Part shown: positions 16,475-25,741 of the stretch, piece by piece
Layout: every line of letters begins with the position of its first letter
How positions within the stretch are numbered: position 1 is the stretch's first letter
Origin: Harenicola maris
GTDB taxonomy: Bacteria > Pseudomonadota > Alphaproteobacteria > Rhodobacterales > Rhodobacteraceae
Assembly: GCA_018524345.1 (NCBI GenBank)
Contig: JADQAZ010000004.1
Location: 186,001-250,000, forward strand
DNA length: 64,000 nucleotides
Direction: 5' to 3'
Notes under the pieces: model-generated
Seen by the model: only the letters and a program-made list of their open reading frames with translations
Database searches by the model: none
What the model was told of the DNA's origin: nothing
Made by a program: the position numbers and the translations under genes

Positions 16475-18693
16475 TGATCGCCTGTAAACCAAGCCCCGTA
16501 CAGCCGAATTTCTCATTCTCGAAATATGACGGCATCGTGATTGGCCAGCAGCCCTATCGCTACTTCGAGACGCGTGAGGAAGGCCATATTTTTGTTGCCG
16601 CGAAAGGTGTCGGCATCCCGCAGGTCATGACCAATGCCGAGATTAGCCGTTACCTTTCAGTCGGGAATTTTTCCTGTACACCGAAAGAACATCAGCCTGA
16701 GTACTTGCGTGAACGCATTCTACCCGAAGGTGAGCTCCTCTCCCTGCGGGGAACGAAGGCGCAAAAGAAAGCAGCGATGCGGATGGCCACAGTTCCAGCA
16801 TTCCGTGAGCTGCTGATGGACGAGACCAAGAATGTCACTCGCTCAGCTAATTCTGTCAGGCCTTACCTTGGGGTTATCAAACTTCGCGTCGGGGAAATTT
16901 TGGCTGAGGGCCATCCGGAAGACAGCAGTGAAAGTCTTGCCGTTCCAAGAAAGTTGGGCGCCAAGACGGTGATTGAGTGGGAACGCAAAGAGCGGCGTTT
17001 TGGTCTGGCAGGGCTCTACGATAACACGACTAAGCGTGGGAACCGTGACCGGCGCCTTACTGCGGATGAGCTGATGATTATGGGGCGGATCGTCAGCAAA
17101 TACCTCGATGATCAACAGCTATCTCAGGCAATAATTTTCGGGGAAGTGAAAGATGCCTTCGACGATGAGAACGCGAAACGTCGTGCCGAAGGACAGCCAG
17201 AACTTGTTTGTCCATCACGCGAATCCGTGCGGCAGGCAATCCGTAAGCTGAACCCATTCGATGTGACGTTGACAAGGCACGGCCGTCAGGCTGCAAACCG
17301 TGATTTCTCACCGGTAGGCATGGGTCTGCAGGTTGAGAGGCCCATGCAGCGGGTCGAGTTCGACGAGTGGGAGGTCGATGCAATTACACTGATGGCCGAG
17401 GGTGGGCTGTATCACCACCTAACAGCTGCAGAGAAGAAAAAGCTCGGTCTGGACAAGAAAGTGGCTCGGTGGTGGATCACTGTCGCAATTTGCTCCGCGA
17501 CGCGTTGCATCGTCGGTATGGTGATTTCTCGTAATCCCAACTCTCAGAGTGCGCTGCGGGTCATCGAAATGATGATGCGTGACAAAGGTGTTTGGGGTGA
17601 TGCCTGTGGCGCTCTTTCGCAATTGAACCAATTCGGTTGGCCTCCACATATCGTGACCGATTGCGCGAAGTACAACCTTTCGATGCTTATTCGGGCACGG
17701 ACGTCCGACCTGGGAATTACAGTGGAATACTGCCCAGCCGGAGATCCGCAGTTGAAAGGCCGGATCGAGCGTGTTTTCGGCACCTTTGCGACGCAGCTGA
17801 TGCCGAGGTTGAGTGGGCGTACCTTCAGTAATATCGCCGCCCGTGGCGACTATGACTCCGAAAATCGCGCTTGTCTAAATCCTGAAGAGTTCTGCTCGGT
17901 CTTGGTGCGCTATGTTGTCGATGTTTATCACCGCACGCCTCATGATGGCTTGGGGGGTGAGCGGCCTCTTGATTGCTGGAACCGCTTGGTCGAAAAGTTT
18001 GGCGTCCAACCGCCACCAGATCTTGGCCGTCGCCGTTTGATTTTTGGTCAGGAGCGTGAGCGCACAGTGACTCGCAAAGGGATCACGGTCCTTGGGGTCC
18101 GTTATCATTCGGAAGTCCTGGCGCGCTATATGGCACAATCCGACGAGCGGAGGGTTGCCGTTCGCTGGTACCCTGAAGACATTGGCGCAATCTGGGTAGA
18201 GTTAAGCGGTCGCTGGTTCGAAGTCCCTGCAGTCTTTGACAGATATCGTGGCGTCTCGGCACAAGAGTGGCTGCATGCGGCAGCAGAAATTCGTGCGCAG
18301 AATGACCGTAACGCAGAGGTCGACCGCTCTGTAGTCCGCCAGGCTCTCGACTTCATCAAAGAAACCAACAGTGCAGCAATGACGCGCGTAGGCCTCACCA
18401 TGCAGGATTGGTCCAAGGAGCGGATGGACTATGAAGAGGACCGCTTGTTCATTGGTTTCAAGACTTCCGAAGCCGAGGCTCAGAACCCCTATGAGGGGCA
18501 GCGCAGTGAGTGGGGAACCAGCCTTCCTATGTCGGATTCACCACCCAACAACGGAGCCGGTGAAAAAAATCTGACTGACGATACGGAAACTTCTTCCGGC
18601 CAATTGGGGACGATCCAATTTTCCGATCATCAGTCTGGCAACGATGCCGATGGGGCTGATGAAAGTAACGCTTGGACCGTAGAGGATAAATGA
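16474..18693 (+). CDS. tnsB: TnsB-like DDE transposase
   Basis: This 739-residue protein contains a retroviral-integrase (rve) core with a D-D-35-E triad: D297 in RVEFDEWEVD, D396 in HIVTDCAKYN and E432 in GRIERVFG, exactly 35 residues after D396. N-terminal to the core are helical DNA-binding segments (about 90-270), and after it a Mu-transposase-like beta-barrel (GVRYHSEVLARY, about 555 on). The last 80 residues are acidic and low-complexity (DDTETSSGQLG), which fits the TnsC-interacting tail. TnsB binds the element ends and makes the 3' cuts and strand transfer. It overlaps tnsA and tnsC by one to four bases, so the module is one operon. All catalytic residues are present. Confidence 0.9.
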   Translation: MIACKPSPVQPNFSFSKYDGIVIGQQPYRYFETREEGHIFVAAKGVGIPQVMTNAEISRYLSVGNFSCTPKEHQPEYLRERILPEGELLSLRGTKAQKKAAMRMATVPAFRELLMDETKNVTRSANSVRPYLGVIKLRVGEILAEGHPEDSSESLAVPRKLGAKTVIEWERKERRFGLAGLYDNTTKRGNRDRRLTADELMIMGRIVSKYLDDQQLSQAIIFGEVKDAFDDENAKRRAEGQPELVCPSRESVRQAIRKLNPFDVTLTRHGRQAANRDFSPVGMGLQVERPMQRVEFDEWEVDAITLMAEGGLYHHLTAAEKKKLGLDKKVARWWITVAICSATRCIVGMVISRNPNSQSALRVIEMMMRDKGVWGDACGALSQLNQFGWPPHIVTDCAKYNLSMLIRARTSDLGITVEYCPAGDPQLKGRIERVFGTFATQLMPRLSGRTFSNIAARGDYDSENRACLNPEEFCSVLVRYVVDVYHRTPHDGLGGERPLDCWNRLVEKFGVQPPPDLGRRRLIFGQERERTVTRKGITVLGVRYHSEVLARYMAQSDERRVAVRWYPEDIGAIWVELSGRWFEVPAVFDRYRGVSAQEWLHAAAEIRAQNDRNAEVDRSVVRQALDFIKETNSAAMTRVGLTMQDWSKERMDYEEDRLFIGFKTSEAEAQNPYEGQRSEWGTSLPMSDSPPNNGAGEKNLTDDTETSSGQLGTIQFSDHQSGNDADGADESNAWTVEDK

Positions 18694-19700
18694 ACATGAG
18701 CGCAACATTTCCGACCATCAACACAACACCTACAGCACTTCCTTCCATCAACACGAAGCTCGCAGCCGTCGATCGGCTGCGGGGCAAGCATCTCTCGACG
18801 CCGCGGGACGTCCAGTTCCGCAGCTACCTCGACCGGTTGCTGCAGCGCGATGAGCAGGGCAACGCCATTGCCGCACCTCGCCTTTACACTAAGAATGGCG
18901 ATGCCCGCGGGATCGCCGTCGTAGAGCCTGCTGGCGGTGGTAAGACATCCCTTGTGCTGCATGGTCTCAAAACCCACCCCGCGCTTCAGCCGCGCAATGC
19001 TGCGCATCAGCCATGGGTTGGGGTTCGGGTGCCCAGCCCGCCCACGGCCAAAAGCCTTGCTATCGAGATCCTGCATGCAAGCGGCTACCCTACGGCCGCC
19101 CGCTCAAGTGCGGTGACAGAAGACGATCTCATGCGGACGGTGCGGCACCGGTTCAAACAGCGTGGAACGGCGATCCTCTGGATCGACGAGGCACATGACC
19201 TTTTTGGTGCAGGCACAAGGTTCAAAATAGATGTGTTCCTGAAAACAGTCCGGAACCTGATGCAGGGGGATGGCGCCGTCAGTGTTGTGCTGAGTGGCAT
19301 TGAGAGCCTCTGGCAGATCGCCTCCTGTGATGCCCAAGTCACGCGTCGCTATTGGCGTTTGCCCTTGGCAGATGTCTCGCCGCATTCGGACCGGAGGGCT
19401 TTGACCGGTGTCATCGCCAATTTCTCCGACGCTGTTGGCATGCAGCCTCCGCCGGAGGATGATCTGGTGGATCGGCTTGTGCACGCCAGTCGCAACCGTT
19501 TCGGTCGTTGCATCGAGAACATTCTTGCTGCCCTCGAAATTGCGGCACTGGAAGATGCTGATGCATTGACGATCAACCACTTCGCCGAGAGCTGGGGTAT
19601 GCAGGAAGGCTGCGCCATGGGCCAGAATGTCTTTCTGGCACGCCATTGGACCACGATTGATCTGGGCGAGACGAAGCTCACTTTGGCGGGAGAACGCTAA
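18690..19700 (+). CDS. tnsC: TnsC/TniB-like AAA+ ATPase, transposition regulator
   Basis: The 336-residue protein is an AAA+ ATPase with Walker A EPAGGGKTS (79-87), Walker B AILWIDEAHD (161-170) and an arginine-bearing VTRRYWRLPL sensor region. In Tn7-like elements TnsC polymerises on target DNA marked by a TniQ/TnsD protein and activates TnsAB. The start ATG overlaps the tnsB stop as ATGA; a second ATG lies six bases on. Length and motif order fit the shorter TniB-type TnsC proteins rather than the 555-residue Tn7 TnsC. The stop overlaps tniQ as TAATG. No defects are seen. Confidence 0.88.
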   Translation: MNMSATFPTINTTPTALPSINTKLAAVDRLRGKHLSTPRDVQFRSYLDRLLQRDEQGNAIAAPRLYTKNGDARGIAVVEPAGGGKTSLVLHGLKTHPALQPRNAAHQPWVGVRVPSPPTAKSLAIEILHASGYPTAARSSAVTEDDLMRTVRHRFKQRGTAILWIDEAHDLFGAGTRFKIDVFLKTVRNLMQGDGAVSVVLSGIESLWQIASCDAQVTRRYWRLPLADVSPHSDRRALTGVIANFSDAVGMQPPPEDDLVDRLVHASRNRFGRCIENILAALEIAALEDADALTINHFAESWGMQEGCAMGQNVFLARHWTTIDLGETKLTLAGER

Positions 19701-21523
19701 TGCTGGCACCTCACATCCCCTTCGACCAGAACGAAAGCCCTCTATCTTTTGCAGCGTTTCTCGCCGCGACCCACACAGGTGGCCAGCTGGTGCCATTCCT
19801 TCACGACTTCAAAGTTGCCCCTGAAGATATGGCCTCTAACAACGAGAAGGCGCTTAGCCGGTTGGCTGAGGTCTCTGGCGTCCCACTTGCCAATCTGCGT
19901 GCAAATGCCCCCATGCGGATCGGGAAGCGGGCATATGACCTCCGCGGCGAGATCGTCTCAGCCGAGTTTCTGGCCAACCCTTTCACCGTCTTCTGCCCTG
20001 CCTGCTTGGCGAGGGATGATCAGATTGGCAGGCGTCGTGGACGGTGGGAGTGGGCTCTCTCCGTGGTGAGGACATGTCCGCACCACTCCATTCCACTTGT
20101 CAGGCAGGTGAAAGATAAATGGGACGACAAGTTTCATGAACTCAAGCGGCGCGTGCCTGAGCATGGAGGCGAACTTCTTGAGATGGTTGTGAGGGCACCT
20201 CGCCGTTCAGCATCCCCGCTTCAGGATTATGTTGTGCGTCGTTTGGATGGAAAATCTGGGCCGGTCTGGTTAGACGCGCAGACTTTGGAACAAGCAACAC
20301 GTGCGACGGAACTTCTTGGAGTGTTGTTGGCATTTGGACCCCAACAGAAACTACCTGAGCTGTCCCAAGATGACTGGGATATTGCGGGGCGGGTCGGGTT
20401 CGAATGTACTTCGCAAGGCGAGGATGGCATTCGTTCAGCTCTTGAGTCACAACTCCGCAAGTTTGATTGTGCATCTGGCACCCCTGGTGCGCGCAAGATT
20501 TTCGGATGCTTCTACAATGCCCTCGCACATTCCAAGTCTCTCAAAGAGCCTGGAGACATCGTGCGTATCCTCAGGAAGGTCATTGTTGAGAATATTGCCT
20601 TCCCTGCTGGAACAAAGATTCTTGGCGTTGCTCTGCCGGAGCGTCTGCTGCACACCGTAGCGTCGCTGGCCAAGGAACAAGTGCTGGATGCGCGCACCTT
20701 GCGTAGTGTGTTGGTGGCTGCTGACGTCATTCCGGACAACGCCTCCGCGCACTTCCCGATCCCGGTTGGAAAGGGCAGGGAGGTTGCGAGCCGCGTCAAA
20801 CGCATGGTTCATGTGATTTCTTTGCCCGATTTCATGAACTGCGCCCGCCCTCTGGTGGATCAGCTTTTCTCTGATCGCTTGCTCACACCCATCTATTCTG
20901 GGAGCCCCGGAGTGAAAGGTCGGACGCAGAAGTCTGTTGATCAGGAGGAGATTGCCATGCTGGTTGGCAAGCTCCAGGAAAAAGCAGTTTTGAATGACCA
21001 ACCATCTGCTGGGATGGTGCCGATTTCAAAAGCTGCGGAGAAGGCCAAGGTTCCGGCGGTCACAGTAGTGCACTTGATCCTCGGAGGTTTTCTCGATCGC
21101 GTAGCCTGCGTCGATGGCCAGAAAGGGATCGGCGCGATTTTGGTGGATCCGGACGAAGTGAAAAGTCAGAAAGAAGCTGTCACCGCCGGAATGTCTTCGA
21201 TGGAAGCATTTGCTGCTTTGAAGATCCCGAAGGAGGTTGGTTGGCGGTTGGTTGACCATCATGACGAGACAACTCAGCTGGCGGTCTTCGAGATTATCGG
21301 TCCAGATCAGGATCATAAAATCTTGCGGTTCGATCCCGATAGCGTGGCAGGGTTCAAGGCAACCTTTACTACGCCGGCTCGTCTTGCTGAGCAGTATGAT
21401 CTGCAAGTTGGGGAAGTCGTGGGACGCTTGAAAAGATCAGGGGTTCGGCCAGCAGTTTCCAAGGCTTCAGTGGGTGTGGATTTCTACCGGATCTCAGATT
21501 TGCGCAAAGCTCTCTTCACTTAA
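19700..21523 (+). CDS. tniQ: TniQ/TnsD-like target-selection protein
   Basis: The 607-residue protein opens with a TniQ domain: PFDQNESPLSFAAFL, then a zinc-binding knuckle C99-P-A-C102 and C126-P-H-H129 in RTCPHHSIPL. The length matches TnsD-type proteins (about 500-600 residues) that recognise a fixed chromosomal attachment sequence, rather than the short TniQ of CRISPR-associated elements. The C-terminal half has repeated helix-turn-helix-like stretches (VPISKAAEKAKVPAVTVVHL and ARLAEQYDLQVGEVVGRLKR), consistent with sequence-specific DNA binding. It is the last gene of the module and is followed by an intrinsic terminator. The nearby conserved gene is phnE, whose 3' end is about 320 bases away, so its attachment site may be there. 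Confidence 0.82.
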   Translation: MLAPHIPFDQNESPLSFAAFLAATHTGGQLVPFLHDFKVAPEDMASNNEKALSRLAEVSGVPLANLRANAPMRIGKRAYDLRGEIVSAEFLANPFTVFCPACLARDDQIGRRRGRWEWALSVVRTCPHHSIPLVRQVKDKWDDKFHELKRRVPEHGGELLEMVVRAPRRSASPLQDYVVRRLDGKSGPVWLDAQTLEQATRATELLGVLLAFGPQQKLPELSQDDWDIAGRVGFECTSQGEDGIRSALESQLRKFDCASGTPGARKIFGCFYNALAHSKSLKEPGDIVRILRKVIVENIAFPAGTKILGVALPERLLHTVASLAKEQVLDARTLRSVLVAADVIPDNASAHFPIPVGKGREVASRVKRMVHVISLPDFMNCARPLVDQLFSDRLLTPIYSGSPGVKGRTQKSVDQEEIAMLVGKLQEKAVLNDQPSAGMVPISKAAEKAKVPAVTVVHLILGGFLDRVACVDGQKGIGAILVDPDEVKSQKEAVTAGMSSMEAFAALKIPKEVGWRLVDHHDETTQLAVFEIIGPDQDHKILRFDPDSVAGFKATFTTPARLAEQYDLQVGEVVGRLKRSGVRPAVSKASVGVDFYRISDLRKALFT

Positions 21524-21564
21524 CATAATGGGGCTTACAAGCTCAAAGTCACGTTCGAACTTCA

Positions 21565-21590
21565 AAGCCGCCCAGTAGGGCGGCTTTTTT
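21565..21590 (+). terminator. Intrinsic terminator of the tnsABC-tniQ operon
   Basis: AAGCCGCCC-AGTA-GGGCGGCTT is a perfect nine-base-pair stem with a four-base loop, followed by a run of six T. It lies 42 bases after the tniQ stop on the plus strand. Confidence 0.85.
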
Positions 21591-21797
21591 GTTTGTAAAA
21601 TTTCGTCAGGATCTGACAGTCTTCAAGAGGTTGTTTGCTATCATATAGTTAGAGGCTATTTATTGCTTGCGAAATGGCCACCCTATCGGCCGGCGCATTT
21701 CCACGCCTTAATGAAAACAATGAGTTAGGTAGTATCTCTGGCTAATTAATGGTTGCCGGAACAGCTGACGGTTACGTCACCGGTATGTTAGAAAATA
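21591..21797. other. Probable boundary zone of the Tn7-like element
   Basis: This AT-rich gap lies between the tniQ terminator and the phn terminator and marks the switch from island to GC-rich backbone. The right terminus of the element should be here. ACA trinucleotides that could be the terminal bases occur at three places (around 21619, 21714 and 21761). A short dyad TGACG-GTTA-CGTCA lies near 21764-21777. I could not identify a matching TGT end, target duplication or TnsB repeats elsewhere, so the exact boundary is not assigned. Confidence 0.4.
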
Positions 21798-21834
21798 AAC
21801 GCGCCGATCCGGGGAAGGGTCGGCGCGTTTTTTT
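21798..21834. terminator. Intrinsic terminator 3' of the phn operon
   Basis: AACGCGCCGA and TCGGCGCGTT form a perfect ten-base-pair stem with a 12-base loop. Seven T follow on the plus strand and a TTTATTTT stretch follows on the minus strand, so it may work in both directions. It begins 13 bases beyond the phnE stop at 21847 and most likely ends the minus-strand phn transcript. Confidence 0.75.
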
Positions 21835-21846
21835 GTGGCGGATGGA

Positions 21847-22659
21847 TCAGATGATTGCGCGGCGGATTGCGGCGGAGATCCATTCGCTGACGACGACGGT
21901 GGCGAGGATCAGGAGGAGGATCACTGTCACTTGGTCCCATGCCAGCACCGCCATGGAGGCGTTGAGTTTCAGGCCGATGCCGCCTGCGCCGACGAGGCCG
22001 AGGATGGTGCTTTCGCGGATGTTGATGTCCCAGCGGAAGACCGAGATGCCCCAGAGGGCGGGCATGACTTGTGGCACCACGCCGTAGGTCAGGACCTGTG
22101 CGGGGCCTGCGCCGGTGGCGCGGATGGCCTCGATCTGTTTGGGGTCGGTTTCCTCGATGGCCTCATAGAGCAGCTTGCCGACGAAACCGATGGAGCGCAG
22201 GGCGATGGCGATGATACCCGCCAGCAGGCCGGGGCCGATGATGGTGACCAGAAGGAGCGCCCAGATCAGCGAGTTGATGGAGCGCGAGGCCACGATGATG
22301 AAGAGGGCCACGGGGCGCAGGAAGGCGGCCGAGGGCGTGGTGTTGCGGGCCGCGAGCAGGGCCACGGGCACGGCGAGGATCACCCCGCCGACCGTGCCGA
22401 GGGTGGCGATGTTCAGCGTGTCCCAAAGGGGCTGCATCAGCTCTGGCAGGTAGCCCCATTCGGGGGGCAGCATGCGCCCGCCGATGTCGCCGGCCTGACG
22501 CGGGGCGTCCCAGACGAAGGCCCAGATGGTGGTTTCGGTCATGACCTGCCAGCACCAGACGAAGAGCGCCACGAGGGACAGCCAACCCGCCCAGATCGCC
22601 AGTCTGGCGGAGCGGCTGCGGAAGGACCAATCGGCGGGGAGGGTTGTTGGATCGGTCAT
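21847..22659 (-). CDS. phnE: Phosphonate ABC transporter permease, second PhnE
   Basis: The 270-residue inner-membrane protein has about six hydrophobic segments (such as LAIWAGWLSLVALFVWCW and VTVILLLILATVVV) and the ABC-permease coupling loop [14 protein letters not shown] followed by GVVPQVMP. It starts four bases inside the preceding permease gene (ATGA), so the two are translated together and should form a heterodimeric channel driven by PhnC. It is the distal gene of phnD-phnC-phnE-phnE. Phosphonate, or possibly phosphite, is the expected cargo. The window shows no C-P lyase (phnG-M) or phosphonatase gene, so the substrate cannot be refined. Confidence 0.9.
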   Translation of the reverse strand: MTDPTTLPADWSFRSRSARLAIWAGWLSLVALFVWCWQVMTETTIWAFVWDAPRQAGDIGGRMLPPEWGYLPELMQPLWDTLNIATLGTVGGVILAVPVALLAARNTTPSAAFLRPVALFIIVASRSINSLIWALLLVTIIGPGLLAGIIAIALRSIGFVGKLLYEAIEETDPKQIEAIRATGAGPAQVLTYGVVPQVMPALWGISVFRWDINIRESTILGLVGAGGIGLKLNASMAVLAWDQVTVILLLILATVVVSEWISAAIRRAII

Positions 22660-23459
22660 TGCAGGAACTTTCTGAGGTAGCTGGAGCCGTATTCGGCGAC
22701 CATCACGATGGCGATCACGATCAGCAGGATGGCCCCGGCGCTGTCGTATTCATAGCGGTCGATGGCGGTGTTCAGCGTGGCGCCGATGCCGCCCGCGCCG
22801 ACGATGCCGATCACGGCGCTTTCGCGGAAGTTGATGTCGAGGCGATAGAGCGATAGGCCAATCAGACGCGGCATCACCTGCGGCTGGATGGCGTAGTTCA
22901 ACAGTTGGAACCAGCTTGCGCCGGTGGCGCGGATGGCCTCGGCCTGTGTCTCGTCGATTTCCTCGATGTCATCGGCCAGCAGTTTGGCGATGAAGCCGAT
23001 GGTGGCGAAGGTGAGGGTGAGGAAACCGGCGAAGGGGCCAAAGCCGAACATGGCCACAAGGAAGATCGCGACGATGACCTCTTGCAAGGAGCGGCTGACC
23101 GCGACGATTGAGCGGCAGACGAGGTAGACAGGGCGCGGCACGAGGTTGCGGGCGGCGCCGATGCCGATGGGCACGGAGATCAGCACGCCGACGACCGTTG
23201 AGGTCAGTGTCATGGTGAGGCTTTCGATCAGCCCCTGACTGATGTCGCGCCAGCGGCTGGTGAAGTCGGGCTGCAGGAAGCCCATGACAAAGCGTTGGCC
23301 GCGTTCCAGCCCCTCGGAGACGCGCTGCCAGTTGACCTCGATGCTGCCGAAGGCGAGCACGAGATAGGCGAGCACGGCGATTTGCAGGCCGATGCGCAGG
23401 CGTCTGTCCTGAATGATCTGGGGCGGGCGGCGCCATGTGGTGGGGTATTGGGCGCTCAT
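22656..23459 (-). CDS. phnE: Phosphonate ABC transporter permease, first PhnE
   Basis: The 267-residue permease is a paralogue of the gene that follows it. Both share the EAA-type loop ([20 protein letters not shown] here) and an [20 protein letters not shown] motif near the C-terminus. Membrane segments include [13 protein letters not shown] near the N-terminus and [16 protein letters not shown] at the end. The start overlaps the phnC stop as ATGA. Two PhnE-type permeases with one ATPase and one binding protein is the usual arrangement in marine Rhodobacteraceae phosphonate importers. Confidence 0.9.
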   Translation of the reverse strand: MSAQYPTTWRRPPQIIQDRRLRIGLQIAVLAYLVLAFGSIEVNWQRVSEGLERGQRFVMGFLQPDFTSRWRDISQGLIESLTMTLTSTVVGVLISVPIGIGAARNLVPRPVYLVCRSIVAVSRSLQEVIVAIFLVAMFGFGPFAGFLTLTFATIGFIAKLLADDIEEIDETQAEAIRATGASWFQLLNYAIQPQVMPRLIGLSLYRLDINFRESAVIGIVGAGGIGATLNTAIDRYEYDSAGAILLIVIAIVMVAEYGSSYLRKFLQ

Positions 23460-24277
23460 GCGGTGACCTCGGCAAGCTGGCGTATCGCGTCGCTTTCGGC
23501 CTCGGCCTGATCACTGTCGGCTTTGCGCATGGCGTCCCAATCCTCGGCCCCGTAGATCTGGGTGAGGGCGTCTTCGGTCAGGGCCTCGGGGCTGTTGTCA
23601 AAGACAACCTGTCCCGCGCGCAGGCCGACGATGCGCTGCATGAATTGCCGCGCGAGGGGCACGTCGTGGATATTGACGATGGCGGGCAGGTTCCGCTCTT
23701 CGCAGATTTCGGTCAGCAGGCGCATGATCTGGCGGCTGGTTTTGGGGTCAAGGCTGGCGGTGGGTTCGTCCACCAGCAGCAGGTCTGGGTCCTGTGCCAG
23801 AGCGCGGGCGATGCCGACGCGCTGTCGCTGGCCGCCCGAAAGGGCATCGGCGCGTTTGTTGGCGTGTTGCAGCAGGCCGACGCGGTCGAGAAGCTGATAG
23901 GCGCGCTGGATATCCGCGGCCTCATACCGGCGCAGGAAGCTGCGCCAGAAGGGCACATAGCCAAGGCGACCGGAGAGGACGTTTTCCATCACGGTCAGGC
24001 GCTCGACTAGCGCGTATTCCTGAAAGATCATGCCGATCCGGCGGCGCTGTTGGCGCAATTCGCTGCCGCCGAGCGACACGAGGCTTGCCCCGCCGAGGAG
24101 GATCTCGCCCGAGCTTGGCTCCACCAGCCGGTTGATGCAGCGGATCAGGGTGGATTTACCGGCCCCCGATGGGCCGATCAGCCCGACGATCTGCCCCTTG
24201 GGCACCTGTAGGGAGACGTCGGATAGGGCGGCGTCGCCGGTCCGGTAGGTTTTGGACAGGGAGATAAGTTCAAGCAT
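23456..24277 (-). CDS. phnC: Phosphonate ABC transporter ATP-binding protein
   Basis: From ATG 24277 the protein is 273 residues. It has Walker [10 protein letters not shown] (35-43), a Q-loop in [13 protein letters not shown], the signature [15 protein letters not shown], Walker [13 protein letters not shown] and the H-loop in [10 protein letters not shown]. The frame continues 21 codons upstream to 24340, but [14 protein letters not shown] is the normal PhnC N-terminus and the extra part is not conserved-looking. It powers the two PhnE permeases. It is separated from phnD by 66 bases that hold a strong hairpin, so it may be expressed at a lower level than the binding protein. Confidence 0.9.
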   Translation of the reverse strand: MLELISLSKTYRTGDAALSDVSLQVPKGQIVGLIGPSGAGKSTLIRCINRLVEPSSGEILLGGASLVSLGGSELRQQRRRIGMIFQEYALVERLTVMENVLSGRLGYVPFWRSFLRRYEAADIQRAYQLLDRVGLLQHANKRADALSGGQRQRVGIARALAQDPDLLLVDEPTASLDPKTSRQIMRLLTEICEERNLPAIVNIHDVPLARQFMQRIVGLRAGQVVFDNSPEALTEDALTQIYGAEDWDAMRKADSDQAEAESDAIRQLAEVTA

Positions 24278-24301
24278 GGCTGGGGGCTTTCGTTGGGGGC
24301 A

Positions 24302-24327
24302 GTCAGGCGGGGCAATCCCCGCCTGAC
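24302..24327 (-). promoter_or_regulatory. Intercistronic hairpin between phnD and phnC
   Basis: GTCAGGCGGGG-CAAT-CCCCGCCTGAC is a perfect eleven-base-pair stem with a four-base loop and no T-tract. It begins 17 bases after the phnD stop. Such stems behind binding-protein genes commonly protect the upstream message, raising binding-protein yield over permease and ATPase. Confidence 0.6.
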
Positions 24328-24343
24328 CGATGGGTATCAAAGG

Positions 24344-25300
24344 TTACTGGCAGTTGTAGGAAACGCCGTTTGCCTCATCGATGGTGCGGATCACGGACCA
24401 GCGGTCCTTGAAGCTGATCTCGATGAACTGCTCTTCGTCGCTGCGGTTGTATTCTTCGGCCAGCTTGGTGCCTTCCCACTCGAAGGAGAAGAAGGCTTCT
24501 TTGACCTTGTCCTGCAGTTCCGGCGTCAGGTTATGGGCAACGCCGTAGCCTGTGGTCGGGAATGTTTGCGAGGTGTAGAGAACCTCGAACTGGTCCTCTG
24601 CAACCACGTCGCGCTGGATCATCCGGTGACGGACGGAGTTGGCGATGGCGGCTGCGGGGTAGTCCTTGTTGGCGACGCCGAGGATCGAGTTGTCGTGCTT
24701 GCCGGAGAAGACAGGTTCAAAGTCGCGGCCTGCTTCCATTTCGAATTCTGCCTTCAGGATGGCAGAGGGGGCCTTGAAGCCGGAGTTCGAAGTTTCCGAG
24801 GTAAAGGCCATCTGGCCGCCTTTGATGTCCTCGATTTTTGTGATGCCGGAATCGGGATATGTGATGATTTCCATCTCATAGCCGAAGGAGCCGTCATTGG
24901 CCGCCATCATGGCAAAGGGGCGGAAGCCGGCGCAGGCCACGGCCAGCGGGTTGGAGCCGGTGTTGAAGCCCGCAACATGCAGGCGGCCAGCGCGCATGGC
25001 TTCGATCTGGGCGGCGTTGGACTGGACGGGGAAGAACTGCACGTCTTTGCCGGTGACTTCGCTCAGGTGGTCGAGGAATTCGGACCAGACATCGGCGTAG
25101 ACCGCTGGGTCCTCAACCGGGGTATAGGCAAAAATCAGGGTGGAGGGGTCGATCTGGTCGGCGGCGTCGGCAGGGATGTCTGCGATCAGGTCGCCGTCAT
25201 TGTCGGTGTAGCGGTCGCCAAGCTGGAATTCGGCCAGAGCGGGAACAGCGCAGAAGGCCGCGAGCGTGACGCCTGCGAGGGCATTCGAAAGGTGGGACAT
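24344..25300 (-). CDS. phnD: Phosphonate ABC transporter periplasmic binding protein
   Basis: The 318-residue protein opens with a signal peptide (ALAGVTLAAFCAVPALA) and continues with the PhnD-type fold: FAYTPVEDP, AEIEAMRAGRLHVAGFNTGS-like GRLHVAGFNTGSNPLA, and AFTSETSNSGFKAPSAIL, the Ser/Thr-rich loop that holds the phosphonate headgroup. GGAG lies six bases before ATG 25300. It captures the ligand in the periplasm and delivers it to PhnCE. As first gene of the operon it lies behind two dyads in the 5' region (25377-25419). Confidence 0.9.
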   Translation of the reverse strand: MSHLSNALAGVTLAAFCAVPALAEFQLGDRYTDNDGDLIADIPADAADQIDPSTLIFAYTPVEDPAVYADVWSEFLDHLSEVTGKDVQFFPVQSNAAQIEAMRAGRLHVAGFNTGSNPLAVACAGFRPFAMMAANDGSFGYEMEIITYPDSGITKIEDIKGGQMAFTSETSNSGFKAPSAILKAEFEMEAGRDFEPVFSGKHDNSILGVANKDYPAAAIANSVRHRMIQRDVVAEDQFEVLYTSQTFPTTGYGVAHNLTPELQDKVKEAFFSFEWEGTKLAEEYNRSDEEQFIEISFKDRWSVIRTIDEANGVSYNCQ

Positions 25301-25376
25301 GATATCTCCGTCGGGTGGGCGGCATGGGCCGCTGAAATTGATGGTCGGTCCCGCGCCATGGGGCTTCGGGCGATGG

Positions 25377-25398
25377 ATCGTGCCGGATTTGGCACGAT
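25377..25398. promoter_or_regulatory. Inverted repeat upstream of phnD
   Basis: ATCGTGCC-N6-GGCACGAT has perfect eight-base arms and lies 77-98 bases upstream of the phnD start, where an operator would sit. It differs from the TGGTCTAGACCA-type PhnF site. The regulator is not in the window, unless the SDR-linked TetR protein acts here, for which there is no sign. Confidence 0.45.
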
Positions 25399-25407
25399 AA
25401 GTTCGTT

Positions 25408-25419
25408 ATTTCATGAAAT
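25408..25419. promoter_or_regulatory. Second palindrome upstream of phnD
   Basis: ATTTCATGAAAT is a perfect 12-base palindrome 10 bases beyond the ATCGTGCC dyad, in an AT-rich stretch likely to hold the phn promoter. The rest of 25301-25741 shows no gene or other element that I recognise. Confidence 0.3.
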
Positions 25420-25741
25420 TTCGAAAAATCAAGCGCGCCACGTCGGAATTTTGCGAAAAATCCTTATTTTACAAAAGTTTCACAATTCATCGCGGCGCTG
25501 TGGCGGGGCCGGAATTTGTTAAACAGGGCCTGTATATCCAGGCTTTGTAACAGGTGGATTACAGGGGGAGGCCCTTGGGCCCGTGTATCGGAAAATAAGT
25601 GATTGGATGAATCTGGACAGGCTATGTGGGGCGCTTGGCAGGGGGGGAGCGGCTTCACCTACAGGGGGGATTCTGTTCCGGTGTTTTCTTTCCATCAGGG
25701 GCCTTGCTGGCCACTGTATTGCGTTGATCTGGCGGGGATAA

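Noticed and set aside
22163..22630. Alternate frame within phnE
   Set aside because: Out-of-frame reading on the same strand; Arg/His/Pro-rich.
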